Shown: positions 43,624 through 52,059 of the stretch, one piece after another | How the letters are laid out: each line of letters begins with the position of its first letter | Numbering within the stretch: position 1 is the stretch's first letter | Source of the DNA: Ralstonia sp. UNC404CL21Col | GTDB taxonomy: Bacteria > Pseudomonadota > Gammaproteobacteria > Burkholderiales > Burkholderiaceae | DNA: 64,000 nucleotides | Assembly: GCF_000620465.1 (NCBI RefSeq) | Contig: NZ_JIBE01000004.1 | Location: 62,001-126,000, forward strand | Direction: 5' to 3' | Translations under genes and position numbers: made by a program | The notes under the pieces: model-generated | What the model saw: only the letters and a program-made list of their open reading frames with translations | Database searches by the model: none | Told to the model about the DNA's origin: nothing

Positions 43624-44481
43624 TCATTGCCTTGGTGCGGGCTGCTTGCCGAGCACGCCCTTGCGGCGCAGCTCGACGTGGCCCAGATCCATCATCTTCC
43701 AGCGGCCGCCCCACACGAGGCCGACCGATTCCGCTGTCTGGCCGTACAGCTCGTAGCCGCGCATCGCCCACGGGTCTTTCTCGCTGATGACCAGCTTGCC
43801 CTCGCGGAAGAACGCGCTGTCTGCCGCCAGGCCGTACTGGTGATAGCTCTGGAACGCCGTGGCCTGCGTGACATTGCTGCCCATCGCCGCCAGCTTCACT
43901 TGCCGCTCGGGGCTTCGGTAGCCTTCGAGCAGCGCCATCTCGTAACCGTGTTCGTCGCGCATGATCTTGTAGACCAGCAGCAGGCGCTGACGGAAATCCG
44001 CGTCGAGCAGGTTCCAGTCGCGGCTCGCATCGCGGATGGCCGGGCGGATCTGCTCGACTTCACGCGTGGTGAACACCTCGGGCGGCAGGGGCGGCGGCGG
44101 GATCAGCCGTTCACCGTTGAGCAATGCCGAGATGTGCGGATCCGGCTCGCGCACCTGGTCGTCATCGAACTCGAACGACTGCTGCTCGCGCAGCGCCAGC
44201 GCCAGCATGGGCGGCACCGACAGCACACCGAGCGCACCGAGCAGCAACATCCGCCGCCGTACCACGAACTGCTTGAACGCCGACACCCCGGACGTTGCGT
44301 TGTCCACCGACTCGCGCAACGACCCTGCGGAGCGCGCGCCCACCACCGCAGCCCCCGTGCTCACGCGCTGCCACTGCGCACGCAGCAACGCCGCGCAGCG
44401 CTGCCGTACCGACGGCAGCAGCAGCACGGCAGCCACCACCACCATGGCAACGAAGTAGAGAACCAGAGCGACAAAAACCAT
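43624..44481 (-). CDS. tagX: TagX-like M15 peptidoglycan endopeptidase
   Basis: The 285-residue protein has an N-terminal membrane helix (VFVALVLYFVAMVVVAAVLLL) and a second hydrophobic stretch (MLLLGALGVLSVPPMLALAL, about 78-97). An M15-type peptidase domain follows: LLEGYRSPERQVKLAA, then SYHQYGLAADSAF with zinc ligands H214 and D221 approximately, and LVWGGRWKMMDLGHVEL with the third His. In Acinetobacter TagX is an L,D-endopeptidase needed for T6SS, thought to open the wall for apparatus assembly. It is the first gene of the minus operon and faces the divergent region at 44.5-44.7 kb. It is an apparatus gene, not a secreted effector. Confidence 0.88.
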   Translation of the reverse strand: MVFVALVLYFVAMVVVAAVLLLPSVRQRCAALLRAQWQRVSTGAAVVGARSAGSLRESVDNATSGVSAFKQFVVRRRMLLLGALGVLSVPPMLALALREQQSFEFDDDQVREPDPHISALLNGERLIPPPPLPPEVFTTREVEQIRPAIRDASRDWNLLDADFRQRLLLVYKIMRDEHGYEMALLEGYRSPERQVKLAAMGSNVTQATAFQSYHQYGLAADSAFFREGKLVISEKDPWAMRGYELYGQTAESVGLVWGGRWKMMDLGHVELRRKGVLGKQPAPRQ

Positions 44482-44548
44482 ACCGACCTGCGGAGCGTGC
44501 GCGCCTACGTCAATTCATCCAGATTTATATCTGTATTTACAACGCTAA

Positions 44549-44568
44549 ATTATTAATAAACGGTAATA
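44549..44568 (-). repeat. element related to the 13.8-13.9 kb repeats, copy B
   Basis: On the minus strand the element matches copy 2 of the other region at 16 of 20 positions and ends in TTAATAAT. The 3' half, GTTTATTAATAAT, is the best-conserved part. It lies about 75 bases upstream of the tagX start. Confidence 0.45.
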
Positions 44569-44589
44569 ATCCAGCGCCCGCTACACGGA

Positions 44590-44609
44590 AATATTAAGAA
44601 ACGATAAAG
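44590..44609 (-). repeat. element related to the 13.8-13.9 kb repeats, copy A
   Basis: On the minus strand the element shares the 11-base core GTTTCTTAATA with copy 2 of the other control region; the flanks are divergent. It lies 41 bases upstream of copy B with respect to tagX. Confidence 0.45.
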
Positions 44610-44742
44610 AAAATACCGCAACCTGCGCCAATCATTTGTCTTTCAGCAAGGCCAGACTTAGAATCAGCAGCCACCACCGGAATCGGCGCTTGTTTGTAAT
44701 CCATACGTTCGCCGCGCATTCTATTTCAATTCTGGACCCGTG

Positions 44743-45510
44743 ATGAGTAATAACGGCGATTTGAAACAAGAAGGGCCTCCAACGCTCTTCAATTCTGAAT
44801 CCGAGACCGATGAGGCCGGGCATACGCGCATTCTTGCGAGCCTGGAGGGCCGCGTTGCGGCCAACGGCAAGGCACCGAAAAAGTCGGGGCAGCGCTATGG
44901 CGTTGCGGCGGCGGTTGTCGTGCTGGCCGCCGGTATCGGCGCGTGGGTCCTGCTGAATCCGAGCGGCGAATCTGCGCCCGCGCAGGTGGCAGAGCAGGCC
45001 ACGCCTGCAGCCGCGCAACCGGCTGCGTCCACACAAGCTGCGGCCGCGGAAGCCGCTCACACGGCCGCTGCGGCGCCGGTTGCCTCCGCGAGCGAGCCTG
45101 TGGCAGAAGCGCAGGCCGCCACCATCGTCAACGTCGCGCCGGGCGAAGACCACGCAAACGAGAAGGGCGATAAGAGCGAGAAGACGCCGGTTGCCAGCGT
45201 GCCCGCCAAAGACGCGCATGACGCAACGCCGGCCGCGCATGCCGTGGCGGCAAAGTCCGGCAGCACCACGGCCGATACCGAGGAAGGCAAGACGGCAACT
45301 GCCAAGCTCGTCGCCAAATCGACCAACACGCCATTTAAGGCGTTGCAGCAGCCGACCAAATCCAAGGCGCAATCCACTGCCAAAACTGCCAAGAACCGAA
45401 AAGGCACATTGGCGCCCGATGATCCTGATGCCGACCTGCTGGCCGCATTGCTTGCGCCACAGAATGCTGCCAATAAGGCCGCCAATTCACCCACTTACAA
45501 AGGGCAATAG
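44743..45510 (+). CDS. TonB-like Ala/Lys-rich single-pass membrane protein
   Basis: The 255-residue protein starts at ATG 44743; a GTG one codon earlier is possible. A cytoplasmic N-terminal stretch (NNGDLKQEGPPTLFNSESETDEAGHTRILASLEGRV) leads to one membrane helix (YGVAAAVVVLAAGIGAWVLL, about 53-72). A long periplasmic region rich in Ala, Lys, Thr and Pro follows. The C-terminus is more conserved-looking (KNRKGTLAPDDPDADLLAALLAPQ). That end resembles the C-terminus of the small protein at 51.7-52.0 kb. Its position beside the third vgrG and its TonB-like shape suggest an envelope-spanning or wall-contacting role, but no family was recognised. Confidence 0.7.
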   Translation: MSNNGDLKQEGPPTLFNSESETDEAGHTRILASLEGRVAANGKAPKKSGQRYGVAAAVVVLAAGIGAWVLLNPSGESAPAQVAEQATPAAAQPAASTQAAAAEAAHTAAAAPVASASEPVAEAQAATIVNVAPGEDHANEKGDKSEKTPVASVPAKDAHDATPAAHAVAAKSGSTTADTEEGKTATAKLVAKSTNTPFKALQQPTKSKAQSTAKTAKNRKGTLAPDDPDADLLAALLAPQNAANKAANSPTYKGQ

Positions 45511-45659
45511 CCGCCCGGCTATCCGGTTGGTCGTTTTTACAATCGGGTAATTGAGCGGAGGCAAGTGCGATGCCCGACATTGCGCTGCCTCGTAAATGCC
45601 CGCGCTGGTCTCACGAAAATCGTCCGTGATACGCCACGCGTTGCAGCACCGGACAGCGA

Positions 45660-48509
45660 ATGGACGCCACGACCCTTCTTCAGAACCTCTTCGCACCCAC
45701 GCGCCGCCTCTATACGCTTGAAGGCGAAGGGCCGCTTGCGGACCTTGCGGTGGAAGCCTGGCTTGGTCGCGAGGCGCTGTCCGATCTGTTTGAGTGGCGC
45801 GTGGTGGCCGTGAGCGCCAATGCGCGCATCGCACTCAAATCATTGCTCGGCCAGCGGGTCACGCTGGTCACGACGCTGGCCGATGGCACGCAGACCAAGC
45901 GCACGGGCCTGATTCGCCTGGCCGAGAAACTCGGTGCGGACGGCAGCCTCACGCGCTACCGCCTGACGGTGGTGCCGTGGTTCTGGCTGACCACGCAGCA
46001 GCGCCACAGCCAGGTGTTCCAGAATCGGCCGCTCGCCGACATCATTGAGCAGATGCTGTCGCCGTACGAGCCGTACGCCTCGTGGCGCTACGCGGCTGGT
46101 GCCGAAGCACGCATGAGCGAATTCGGTACACGCGCGCACATCGCCCAGTTTCGCGAGACCGACTACCACTTCGTCACGCGGCTGCTGGCCGAAGCGGGGC
46201 TCGGCTTCACCACGGTGGAAGACGACCAGGCGCACGGCGGCCACACGCTGGTGATTTTTGCCGACAGCACGCAGCTGCCGGAAGATGCGGAGTCCGCATC
46301 GGGAGGCGGTATCCGTTTCCACCGCGCGCACAGCCTGGAAGAGCGCGACGCCATCCAGCAACTCGCCTGCCACAGCCGCACGACGGTGGGCGGCGTGGCG
46401 GTGGCCGCGTGGGACCCGGAAGGCAAGCAGAACGCTCGCGCCCACGCCCCTGCACGTTTTGCCACCAGCGCGGGCAGCCCGGATGCGTATCTGTCGATCA
46501 GCCCATCGCTCGCACCGGATTCCGCCAATGCCCAGCGCATTGCCGAGCAGGTCATGGAAAGCCTGGAAGCGCGCGCGCTGTTGTTTTCAGGGCGCGGCAC
46601 CGTGCGCACACTTCGCAGCGGAACGCGCCTGCAGGTAGTGGATTGCCCGCACCTGCCGCAAGACGTGGAAGGCGCCTATCCGCTGCTGATGGATCTGGTC
46701 GAGCACTGCGGCATCAACAACCTGACCGTCGATACGCACAACGCGCTCAACCAGCGTTTGGGCGGGCTCGATGCCGCGCTGGCATTCGATACGCCGCCCA
46801 GCGCGCCGGAATCCGGCCCGGGCGTTTTTGGTTTTCAGGAAGCAGAAGGCCCCGTGGATCGCAGCACGCCGACTGGCGATCTGCTCAAAGCAGCGCGGAC
46901 GCACGGCTACGCTGGCCTGTTCCGCGCCAGTGACGCACGCCGGCCCTGGCGCCCGGCCGTGACTGAACCCGATTGCGGCCGTCTCTACGCGGCGCCCACC
47001 GCGCAAGGCGTACACAGCGCCATCGTGGTCGGCCCTGACGGCCAGACGCAAGCCGGCGGAGACGGCGAGCATCATGCCAGCCCCGCAGGCGAAATCCGCG
47101 TGCGCTTTCCCTGGCAACAAGGCGAGCGCGCGGATGACCGCAGCAGCCGCTGGGTGCGCGTCGCACAGCGGCAGGCCGGTTCCGGCATGGGCTGGCAATG
47201 GCTGCCGCGCATCGGGCAGGAAGTGCTCGTCAAGTTCAGCGAAGACGACATCGACCAACCCGTCGTGATCGGCTCGCTGTACAACGGCCAGGGCGAGGCC
47301 GGCATCGCGCCCACGCCGGGCGGGCAGGGCGCATCCGACCAAAGCGACGGCACAGCCCTCTACAAGCAAGGCAGCGACAGCGCCGCGAGTGCGCAAGGCA
47401 ACGTGGCCGGCGGCCACAGCCCCGCCTGGCACGGCATGGGCACCGAAGCCGAAGGCCACCGCAACGCCGCCGCCCACACCGGCTTCAAGAGCGCGGAACA
47501 TGGCGGCAGCGGTTACAACCACCTCGTCTTCGACGACAGCGACGGCCAGTTGCGCACGCAACTCGCCACCACGCAGCAATTCAGCCAGCTCAACCTCGGG
47601 CATCTCGTCCATCAGCAAGACAACCGGCGTGGCAGCTTTCGCGGCCAGGGCTTCGAGCTGCGCACCGATGGCCACGCCGCCGTGCGCGGCCAGGCCGGCC
47701 TGCTGCTGACCACCTACCGCGACGCCAGCAGCGGCAAAGCCGTGCCCACCGGCGACAACGCTGCCGGCATTGCGCTGATCAAGCAGGCCAAGGAATTGAC
47801 GTCATCGCTCGGGCAAGGGGCGGTCACGCATCAGACCGCCGCGCTGGACACCGCCAAGAACGACGATGCCCCGTTGGCCAAGCAAGCCAAGGCGGTGGCC
47901 GGCATGGTCGACGGCAAGGCGCTCGACGCCGCCAAGCAGGACGCCAGCGCCGGCAACACGGCGACGCAAGGCAAGGTGCCGCATCAGGGCGAGGCCATCG
48001 CGCACTTGGCGGGCCGCGCGGGCCTCGTCATGGTGGCGGGGCAAGACCTGCAGCTCGCCAACGGCGAGAGCATCGCGCTGGGCAGCGGCCAGGACACCAA
48101 CCTCGCCGTCGGCAAGCAGGCGCGCATGCACGCCGGCCAGGCGATCGGCGTGGCTGCAGGCTTGTCCAAGGCGGGCGACAACAACATCGGCCTGCAACTC
48201 ACCGCAGGGCAAGACAACATCGACGTGCAAGCCCAGCACGACGTGCTCAAGCTGATGGCCAAGCAGGATCTGAAGCTGGTGTCGGCCAATATGAACGTGG
48301 ATTTTGCGGCCGCCAAGCGCATCCGCATCGCCACGGCCGGCGGGGCGTCGATCACGCTCGAAGGTGGGAATATCACTGTGGAGTGTGCGGGGCCGATTAC
48401 GTATAAGGCGGCGCAGCGGGTGTTTCAGGGGCCTCAAGGAACCAGCTATAGCTTGCCTAACTTCCCGCAGTCTCCCTTCAACCTCAAGGGCGCGTTCCCG
48501 TTTTCCTGA
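45660..48509 (+). CDS. vgrG: VgrG spike protein (TssI), third copy
   Basis: The 949-residue protein has the gp27-like N-terminus (FAPTRRLYTLEGEGPLADLAVEAWLG, RYRLTVVPWFWLTTQQRHSQVFQN, RETDYHFVTRLLAEAGLGF), the OB-fold (GEIRVRFPWQQGERADDRSSRWVRVAQRQAGSGMGWQWLPRIGQEVLVKFSEDDIDQPVVIG) and a DUF2345 beta-helix (about 740-930). It ends in QGTSYSLPNFPQSPFNLKGAFPFS with no transthyretin-like domain. The next gene, 18 bases on, is a large effector candidate with no DUF4123 or other known adaptor between them, so loading is probably direct onto this VgrG or through PAAR. Confidence 0.96.
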   Translation: MDATTLLQNLFAPTRRLYTLEGEGPLADLAVEAWLGREALSDLFEWRVVAVSANARIALKSLLGQRVTLVTTLADGTQTKRTGLIRLAEKLGADGSLTRYRLTVVPWFWLTTQQRHSQVFQNRPLADIIEQMLSPYEPYASWRYAAGAEARMSEFGTRAHIAQFRETDYHFVTRLLAEAGLGFTTVEDDQAHGGHTLVIFADSTQLPEDAESASGGGIRFHRAHSLEERDAIQQLACHSRTTVGGVAVAAWDPEGKQNARAHAPARFATSAGSPDAYLSISPSLAPDSANAQRIAEQVMESLEARALLFSGRGTVRTLRSGTRLQVVDCPHLPQDVEGAYPLLMDLVEHCGINNLTVDTHNALNQRLGGLDAALAFDTPPSAPESGPGVFGFQEAEGPVDRSTPTGDLLKAARTHGYAGLFRASDARRPWRPAVTEPDCGRLYAAPTAQGVHSAIVVGPDGQTQAGGDGEHHASPAGEIRVRFPWQQGERADDRSSRWVRVAQRQAGSGMGWQWLPRIGQEVLVKFSEDDIDQPVVIGSLYNGQGEAGIAPTPGGQGASDQSDGTALYKQGSDSAASAQGNVAGGHSPAWHGMGTEAEGHRNAAAHTGFKSAEHGGSGYNHLVFDDSDGQLRTQLATTQQFSQLNLGHLVHQQDNRRGSFRGQGFELRTDGHAAVRGQAGLLLTTYRDASSGKAVPTGDNAAGIALIKQAKELTSSLGQGAVTHQTAALDTAKNDDAPLAKQAKAVAGMVDGKALDAAKQDASAGNTATQGKVPHQGEAIAHLAGRAGLVMVAGQDLQLANGESIALGSGQDTNLAVGKQARMHAGQAIGVAAGLSKAGDNNIGLQLTAGQDNIDVQAQHDVLKLMAKQDLKLVSANMNVDFAAAKRIRIATAGGASITLEGGNITVECAGPITYKAAQRVFQGPQGTSYSLPNFPQSPFNLKGAFPFS

Positions 48510-48527
48510 TTCTCTTGCTCTGCTTTC

Positions 48528-50813
48528 ATGCTGATCAGCTACCCCATTCTGGAAACGCCGCAGGCGAACGATACTGAGGAAACTGTGCTGGCTCGTATGC
48601 TAGCGCGTGCTACAAGCCCCGCCGGTCAGTACCCGGCCAATACGATCGGGCAATACAAGGTATGGCACGGTGGCTTGCACCTGGAGGCGACGAACGCCAC
48701 GCCGATCCGTGCAATTGCGGATGGAATGATCGTCGCCTATCGGCAGGCGCAGGCAAGCGAGCAGTACCAAAATCAGCCGTATGACACCAGCTTCGTTTTG
48801 ATCAAGCATGAGACGGAGACCGGAGAGAACACGCCCGTTGTCTTCTACTCGCTTTATATGCACCTTGCGAGCCGTGATGCATTGACGGCCGATCAAATCT
48901 CTAGCCTTCCGCAGCTTTTTCAACAGGCAGCGGCCATCGGGCCTGATGCCAAATCACCACCGGTTTCGAATGCAACGCAACGCAAGCAAGCCCGGGTCTA
49001 TCGTAAAGACATCCTGGGCTATCCCGGACTTCAGTACGGACAGACTGATCGACGCGTGCACTTTGAAGTGTTCACCACGGACGAGCATCTAAGCCGATTC
49101 TGGAAGGACAGCACCACCGCAACAAATCAGACGGCAAGTGCCGATTTCTATGGCGACGCGCATTTCATAATCCCTGCGGGGAAGAGCTTTACTGACCGAC
49201 ATCCACGTGCCAGTCAACCGCATCGAATAGTCTTCGACCCGCACCACGATTTCCCGCTGGACCTTGGGCAGGCTGGCACTATTCTAGATCAACTTTTTGT
49301 GACCGTACGACTGGATAAAGGACGGCGTATTGCAACAACATACGCGATGAAAAACGGCGTATGTGAGCAAGTTGGCAGCCCAATTGAGCAGGCTAACTAC
49401 GAATACGAGCTATTTCGACTAGCTTCCGCGCTGTATCAGGATTGTCCGAGCGTAGGCTTCGAGTGGTTGCGCTTCGGTCGAATTTTGTCCGGCGAGACAA
49501 CCACTATCAACGAAAACTGGCAGTTGGTGCGCTATACCGACACTGACGTTGGGTACATAGACTTGGCGGAACCCGATATCGTTAAGCTTTCCGATGCGGA
49601 TTTTCCATACTGGAAAGGGTGGGAGAAGTTCCAAGAAGGACAGCTCGCAAGCCCGACGGACGCGTTCGTTGACGACCCGCATGCATTGGCCATGATCAAC
49701 GACACGATCGGTGCTGGCCAGCAAAAACTCCGGCATCTAATCGTCAAGCACCCCAGCGAATGGGATGCTACGGATTTAGCGGCTCGATACTCTAAACTCC
49801 GGCAGCAAGGAGAGGCCCTTGAATCGGATGATAGCTGGCAGTCGTTCGAGACCCATGTCCAAAAGTTAGCATTCTGGGGCCAGACTGGCGGGTTAGATCG
49901 ATCGGTGTGGCATTTCCATCCGTTGGAAATTATTTATCACTTTAGGAAATGTGGCTGGCTCCATAAGTCTGAGTTGACGCAGCTTCTGCCGGTGAATTCC
50001 TTGCGAAAAGATGGTTCGGTGTGGCGATGGGAGCCCGTTCATATGTCCGGTGCGACGTTGCTTCTCGGCAATACATCCGATGCAGCAAACAGAAGACTGG
50101 CATTGAATAAAGCATTGAATAAATACTGTATTGGAACGCCTATTCGCAAGGCATGCTTTTTTGGAAATGCGACTCAGGAGACGCAGTGGTATCAAAAGTT
50201 CCACGAGGGAAGTCCATATTGGTATAAGCCTTGGGATGGCCGTGGATTTTTGCAGCTAACTCATGCGGCAAATTACTGCAAATACTGGAAGTTTAAGGGT
50301 GAGCCTGTCACGGCGCAGGTTGAGAGTACATTGGCGGCCGCCACGCAAGCAGCCAACAACAATCGACCCGTCGTGAACAATAAGAAGCAGATGACCGATC
50401 CGACGAACTCACTCAGTGATGCTAATACGCATATTCCTCAGAATGTGATAAACAATAGAAATTCTGTGGCTGAGGCGTTTGATGCTGCTAATAGTGCGGG
50501 TGCTTATTGGGTGTGGTCATCTGCATCAAAATCTGCAGATGATTTTTTGCTGAATCCGCAAAGTATAAGGCGACAAGTTAATACTGACCACGGGATCAGG
50601 TACTACTATGAAAACCAAGCATTTGGAAGTGTGGCGGGAACTGTGAATACGGGTTCCCCGTCCAGCTCGTATTCTGCAATCTGGGGGGTCCAGGCGCGCT
50701 TCCAAGCATTTTCTAACGCTCAAGTAGTGCTATTGGATACCCCAGTGTTTGAACACACTGATGGTGTTGTTCGGGATATACCTCAGGGTTTCGAGCGGAG
50801 AGAAGTGGAATGA
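48528..50813 (+). CDS. candidate bifunctional peptidoglycan-degrading T6SS effector (M23-like plus GH19/lysozyme-like)
   Basis: The 761-residue protein has no signal peptide. Residues about 35-190 have LytM/M23 layout: WHGGLHLEATNATPIRAIADGMIVAYR (H47, H51), FYSLYMHLAS (H112) and RRVHFEVF (H178). D of the usual HxxxD is His51, and the first His of HxH is Arg176. A middle region (about 230-500) is unassigned. Residues about 515-690 resemble GH19/lysozyme-like folds: KACFFGNATQETQWYQKFHEG with a candidate catalytic Glu near 552, then WYKPWDGRGFLQLTHAANYCKYW. Both activities target peptidoglycan, peptide and glycan respectively. It follows vgrG and precedes an exported protein. The enzymatic roles are inferred. 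Confidence 0.8.
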   Translation: MLISYPILETPQANDTEETVLARMLARATSPAGQYPANTIGQYKVWHGGLHLEATNATPIRAIADGMIVAYRQAQASEQYQNQPYDTSFVLIKHETETGENTPVVFYSLYMHLASRDALTADQISSLPQLFQQAAAIGPDAKSPPVSNATQRKQARVYRKDILGYPGLQYGQTDRRVHFEVFTTDEHLSRFWKDSTTATNQTASADFYGDAHFIIPAGKSFTDRHPRASQPHRIVFDPHHDFPLDLGQAGTILDQLFVTVRLDKGRRIATTYAMKNGVCEQVGSPIEQANYEYELFRLASALYQDCPSVGFEWLRFGRILSGETTTINENWQLVRYTDTDVGYIDLAEPDIVKLSDADFPYWKGWEKFQEGQLASPTDAFVDDPHALAMINDTIGAGQQKLRHLIVKHPSEWDATDLAARYSKLRQQGEALESDDSWQSFETHVQKLAFWGQTGGLDRSVWHFHPLEIIYHFRKCGWLHKSELTQLLPVNSLRKDGSVWRWEPVHMSGATLLLGNTSDAANRRLALNKALNKYCIGTPIRKACFFGNATQETQWYQKFHEGSPYWYKPWDGRGFLQLTHAANYCKYWKFKGEPVTAQVESTLAAATQAANNNRPVVNNKKQMTDPTNSLSDANTHIPQNVINNRNSVAEAFDAANSAGAYWVWSSASKSADDFLLNPQSIRRQVNTDHGIRYYYENQAFGSVAGTVNTGSPSSSYSAIWGVQARFQAFSNAQVVLLDTPVFEHTDGVVRDIPQGFERREVE

Positions 50814-51547
50814 GCTATGTAAGTGTGCGTGCATTCGTATTCGCAATCATTGGGTTGTCGCTTCATATCTCCTGTAAAGCTCAATCCGACGTCACGGTGG
50901 GAAACGCTCCAGGAGAGGTGTTGACGGTAAGCGGACCCCTTGCTCCCAAGGTTGACTTAGGCCCTTGCAAATTTTCCATCAGGCTTTCGCAGGGTCAGAT
51001 GGTGATTTTCAACGATCCGGATTTGATTATTTATTACTCCTCCTTCAGTAAGGGAGGGGAGGCATATTTATCTCAGGCCCAGACTAGTTTTGGGTCATCT
51101 TGGGGTTTTGAAAAAAAAGGATCCTATAGAGACAAATGGATGGGCTTCATGTGTGAAAGCTCAGGGAATTTCTCCAAGCTCATGTCTGGTGGCGATGGTT
51201 ATCAACAGTTGGAGAGTACGCCGGCTTTGGATGACATTCGTCAAGGCAATGATCTAAGGTGTCCTGCAACGCTTACTGCAGGAAAGTGGGTTCCTCGACC
51301 GAATCTTAAAAAAAGCCAGGATTTCTTGTTCAAGGAAATCTCAGGAGAGGGTTGGTCGGGTTTTTTAATTGGATACAAGGCATCCAAGAAATCCAAGTCA
51401 ATAACCTCGCTGAGATTCTGTGCGATAAGTGAAAGCCACGTTTTGATGGGCGCATCCGAGAACGGCGATCACCCGCTCGCGCTGACTAACCATTTTTTTT
51501 ATGAGTTAGGCGATTCGCTATCCACGATCCGGTTCGCAGATAAATAG
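50810..51547 (+). CDS. exported protein, candidate immunity to the M23/GH19-like effector
   Basis: The 245-residue product overlaps the effector stop by four bases (ATGA), so the two are translationally coupled. The N-terminus (MSYVSVRAFVFAIIGLSLHISCKAQ) is a signal peptide; the Cys at 22 is not in a good lipobox, so a soluble periplasmic form is more likely. The mature part has five or so cysteines (GPCKFS, FMCESS, LRCPA, RFCAIS), which could form disulphides. Base composition is clearly AT-richer than vgrG. Periplasmic location and coupling fit immunity to a wall hydrolase. The family was not recognised. Confidence 0.7.
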   Translation: MSYVSVRAFVFAIIGLSLHISCKAQSDVTVGNAPGEVLTVSGPLAPKVDLGPCKFSIRLSQGQMVIFNDPDLIIYYSSFSKGGEAYLSQAQTSFGSSWGFEKKGSYRDKWMGFMCESSGNFSKLMSGGDGYQQLESTPALDDIRQGNDLRCPATLTAGKWVPRPNLKKSQDFLFKEISGEGWSGFLIGYKASKKSKSITSLRFCAISESHVLMGASENGDHPLALTNHFFYELGDSLSTIRFADK

Positions 51548-51727
51548 GGGCTACGCGCAGATGCGGAACTGCGCAAGAGATTTTCTGGAACTCAATGCTC
51601 GCGAGAGTAGCCCCCCTGCTCTGCAGGCTTGGGCATGTAGTTTTTTTCGAACTCTCCGTGGCGCTGTTTATTGCGAAAGTTGAAAAATAGTCGTGTCCAA
51701 AACCATAAAACTATCCCACTCTCTCAA

Positions 51728-52003
51728 ATGAACCTGCAATACAAAATCGCCGTAGCCCTCCTCACCACCGCCTGGATGACCGCAGGCATCTGCGCCCAGC
51801 ACACCTCCACCGTGCCGGCATCAGGCAATGCCCCGCAAAACGGAATCAAGAAGGCCGTGCACGCAAAGAAGCACGGCAAGCGGGCCAAGGTCACCCGCGC
51901 GCGCAAGGGTGCTCCGGTGGCGAGCGATGGCGATGCAGAAGTGCTCGCTCAAGTGCTGGGATCGGATAGCAAGAATCCGTTGTGGGGAAAGCCGCAGCAG
52001 TAA
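51728..52003 (+). CDS. small basic exported protein
   Basis: The 91-residue protein has a signal peptide (MNLQYKIAVALLTTAWMTAGICA, cut before QHT). A Lys/Arg-rich stretch (KKAVHAKKHGKRAKVTRARKG) follows and the C-terminus is SDGDAEVLAQVLGSDSKNPLWGKPQQ. This end resembles that of the TonB-like protein at 44.7-45.5 kb (DPDADLLAALLA), so both may bind the same partner. The basic stretch could contact membrane or peptidoglycan. It closes the third vgrG module and converges on fliD. No function is known. Confidence 0.6.
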   Translation: MNLQYKIAVALLTTAWMTAGICAQHTSTVPASGNAPQNGIKKAVHAKKHGKRAKVTRARKGAPVASDGDAEVLAQVLGSDSKNPLWGKPQQ

Positions 52004-52020
52004 CCAAGCGGATGGCCGCG

Positions 52021-52059
52021 GCGGACGCGCCCTCAGGGCGCCCTTAGCCCCCCGTCCGC
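52021..52059. terminator. hairpin between convergent genes
   Basis: An inner stem GCGCCC (52027-52032) with GGGCGC (52036-52041) and an outer stem GCGGAC (52021-52026) with GTCCGC (52054-52059) lie at the convergent ends of the small exported protein gene and fliD. There is no T-run. It could serve both strands. Confidence 0.3.

Larger units (their letters stand above)
44482..44742. promoter_or_regulatory. AT-rich divergent control region of the tagX operon
   Basis: This 261-bp region separates tagX (minus) from the TonB-like gene (plus). It is clearly AT-rich within a GC-rich locus. Read on the minus strand it holds two elements resembling the repeats in the other T6SS control region. A TATAAA box at about 44524-44529 on that strand could serve as the tagX -10. 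No clear plus-strand promoter could be chosen. Confidence 0.5.
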
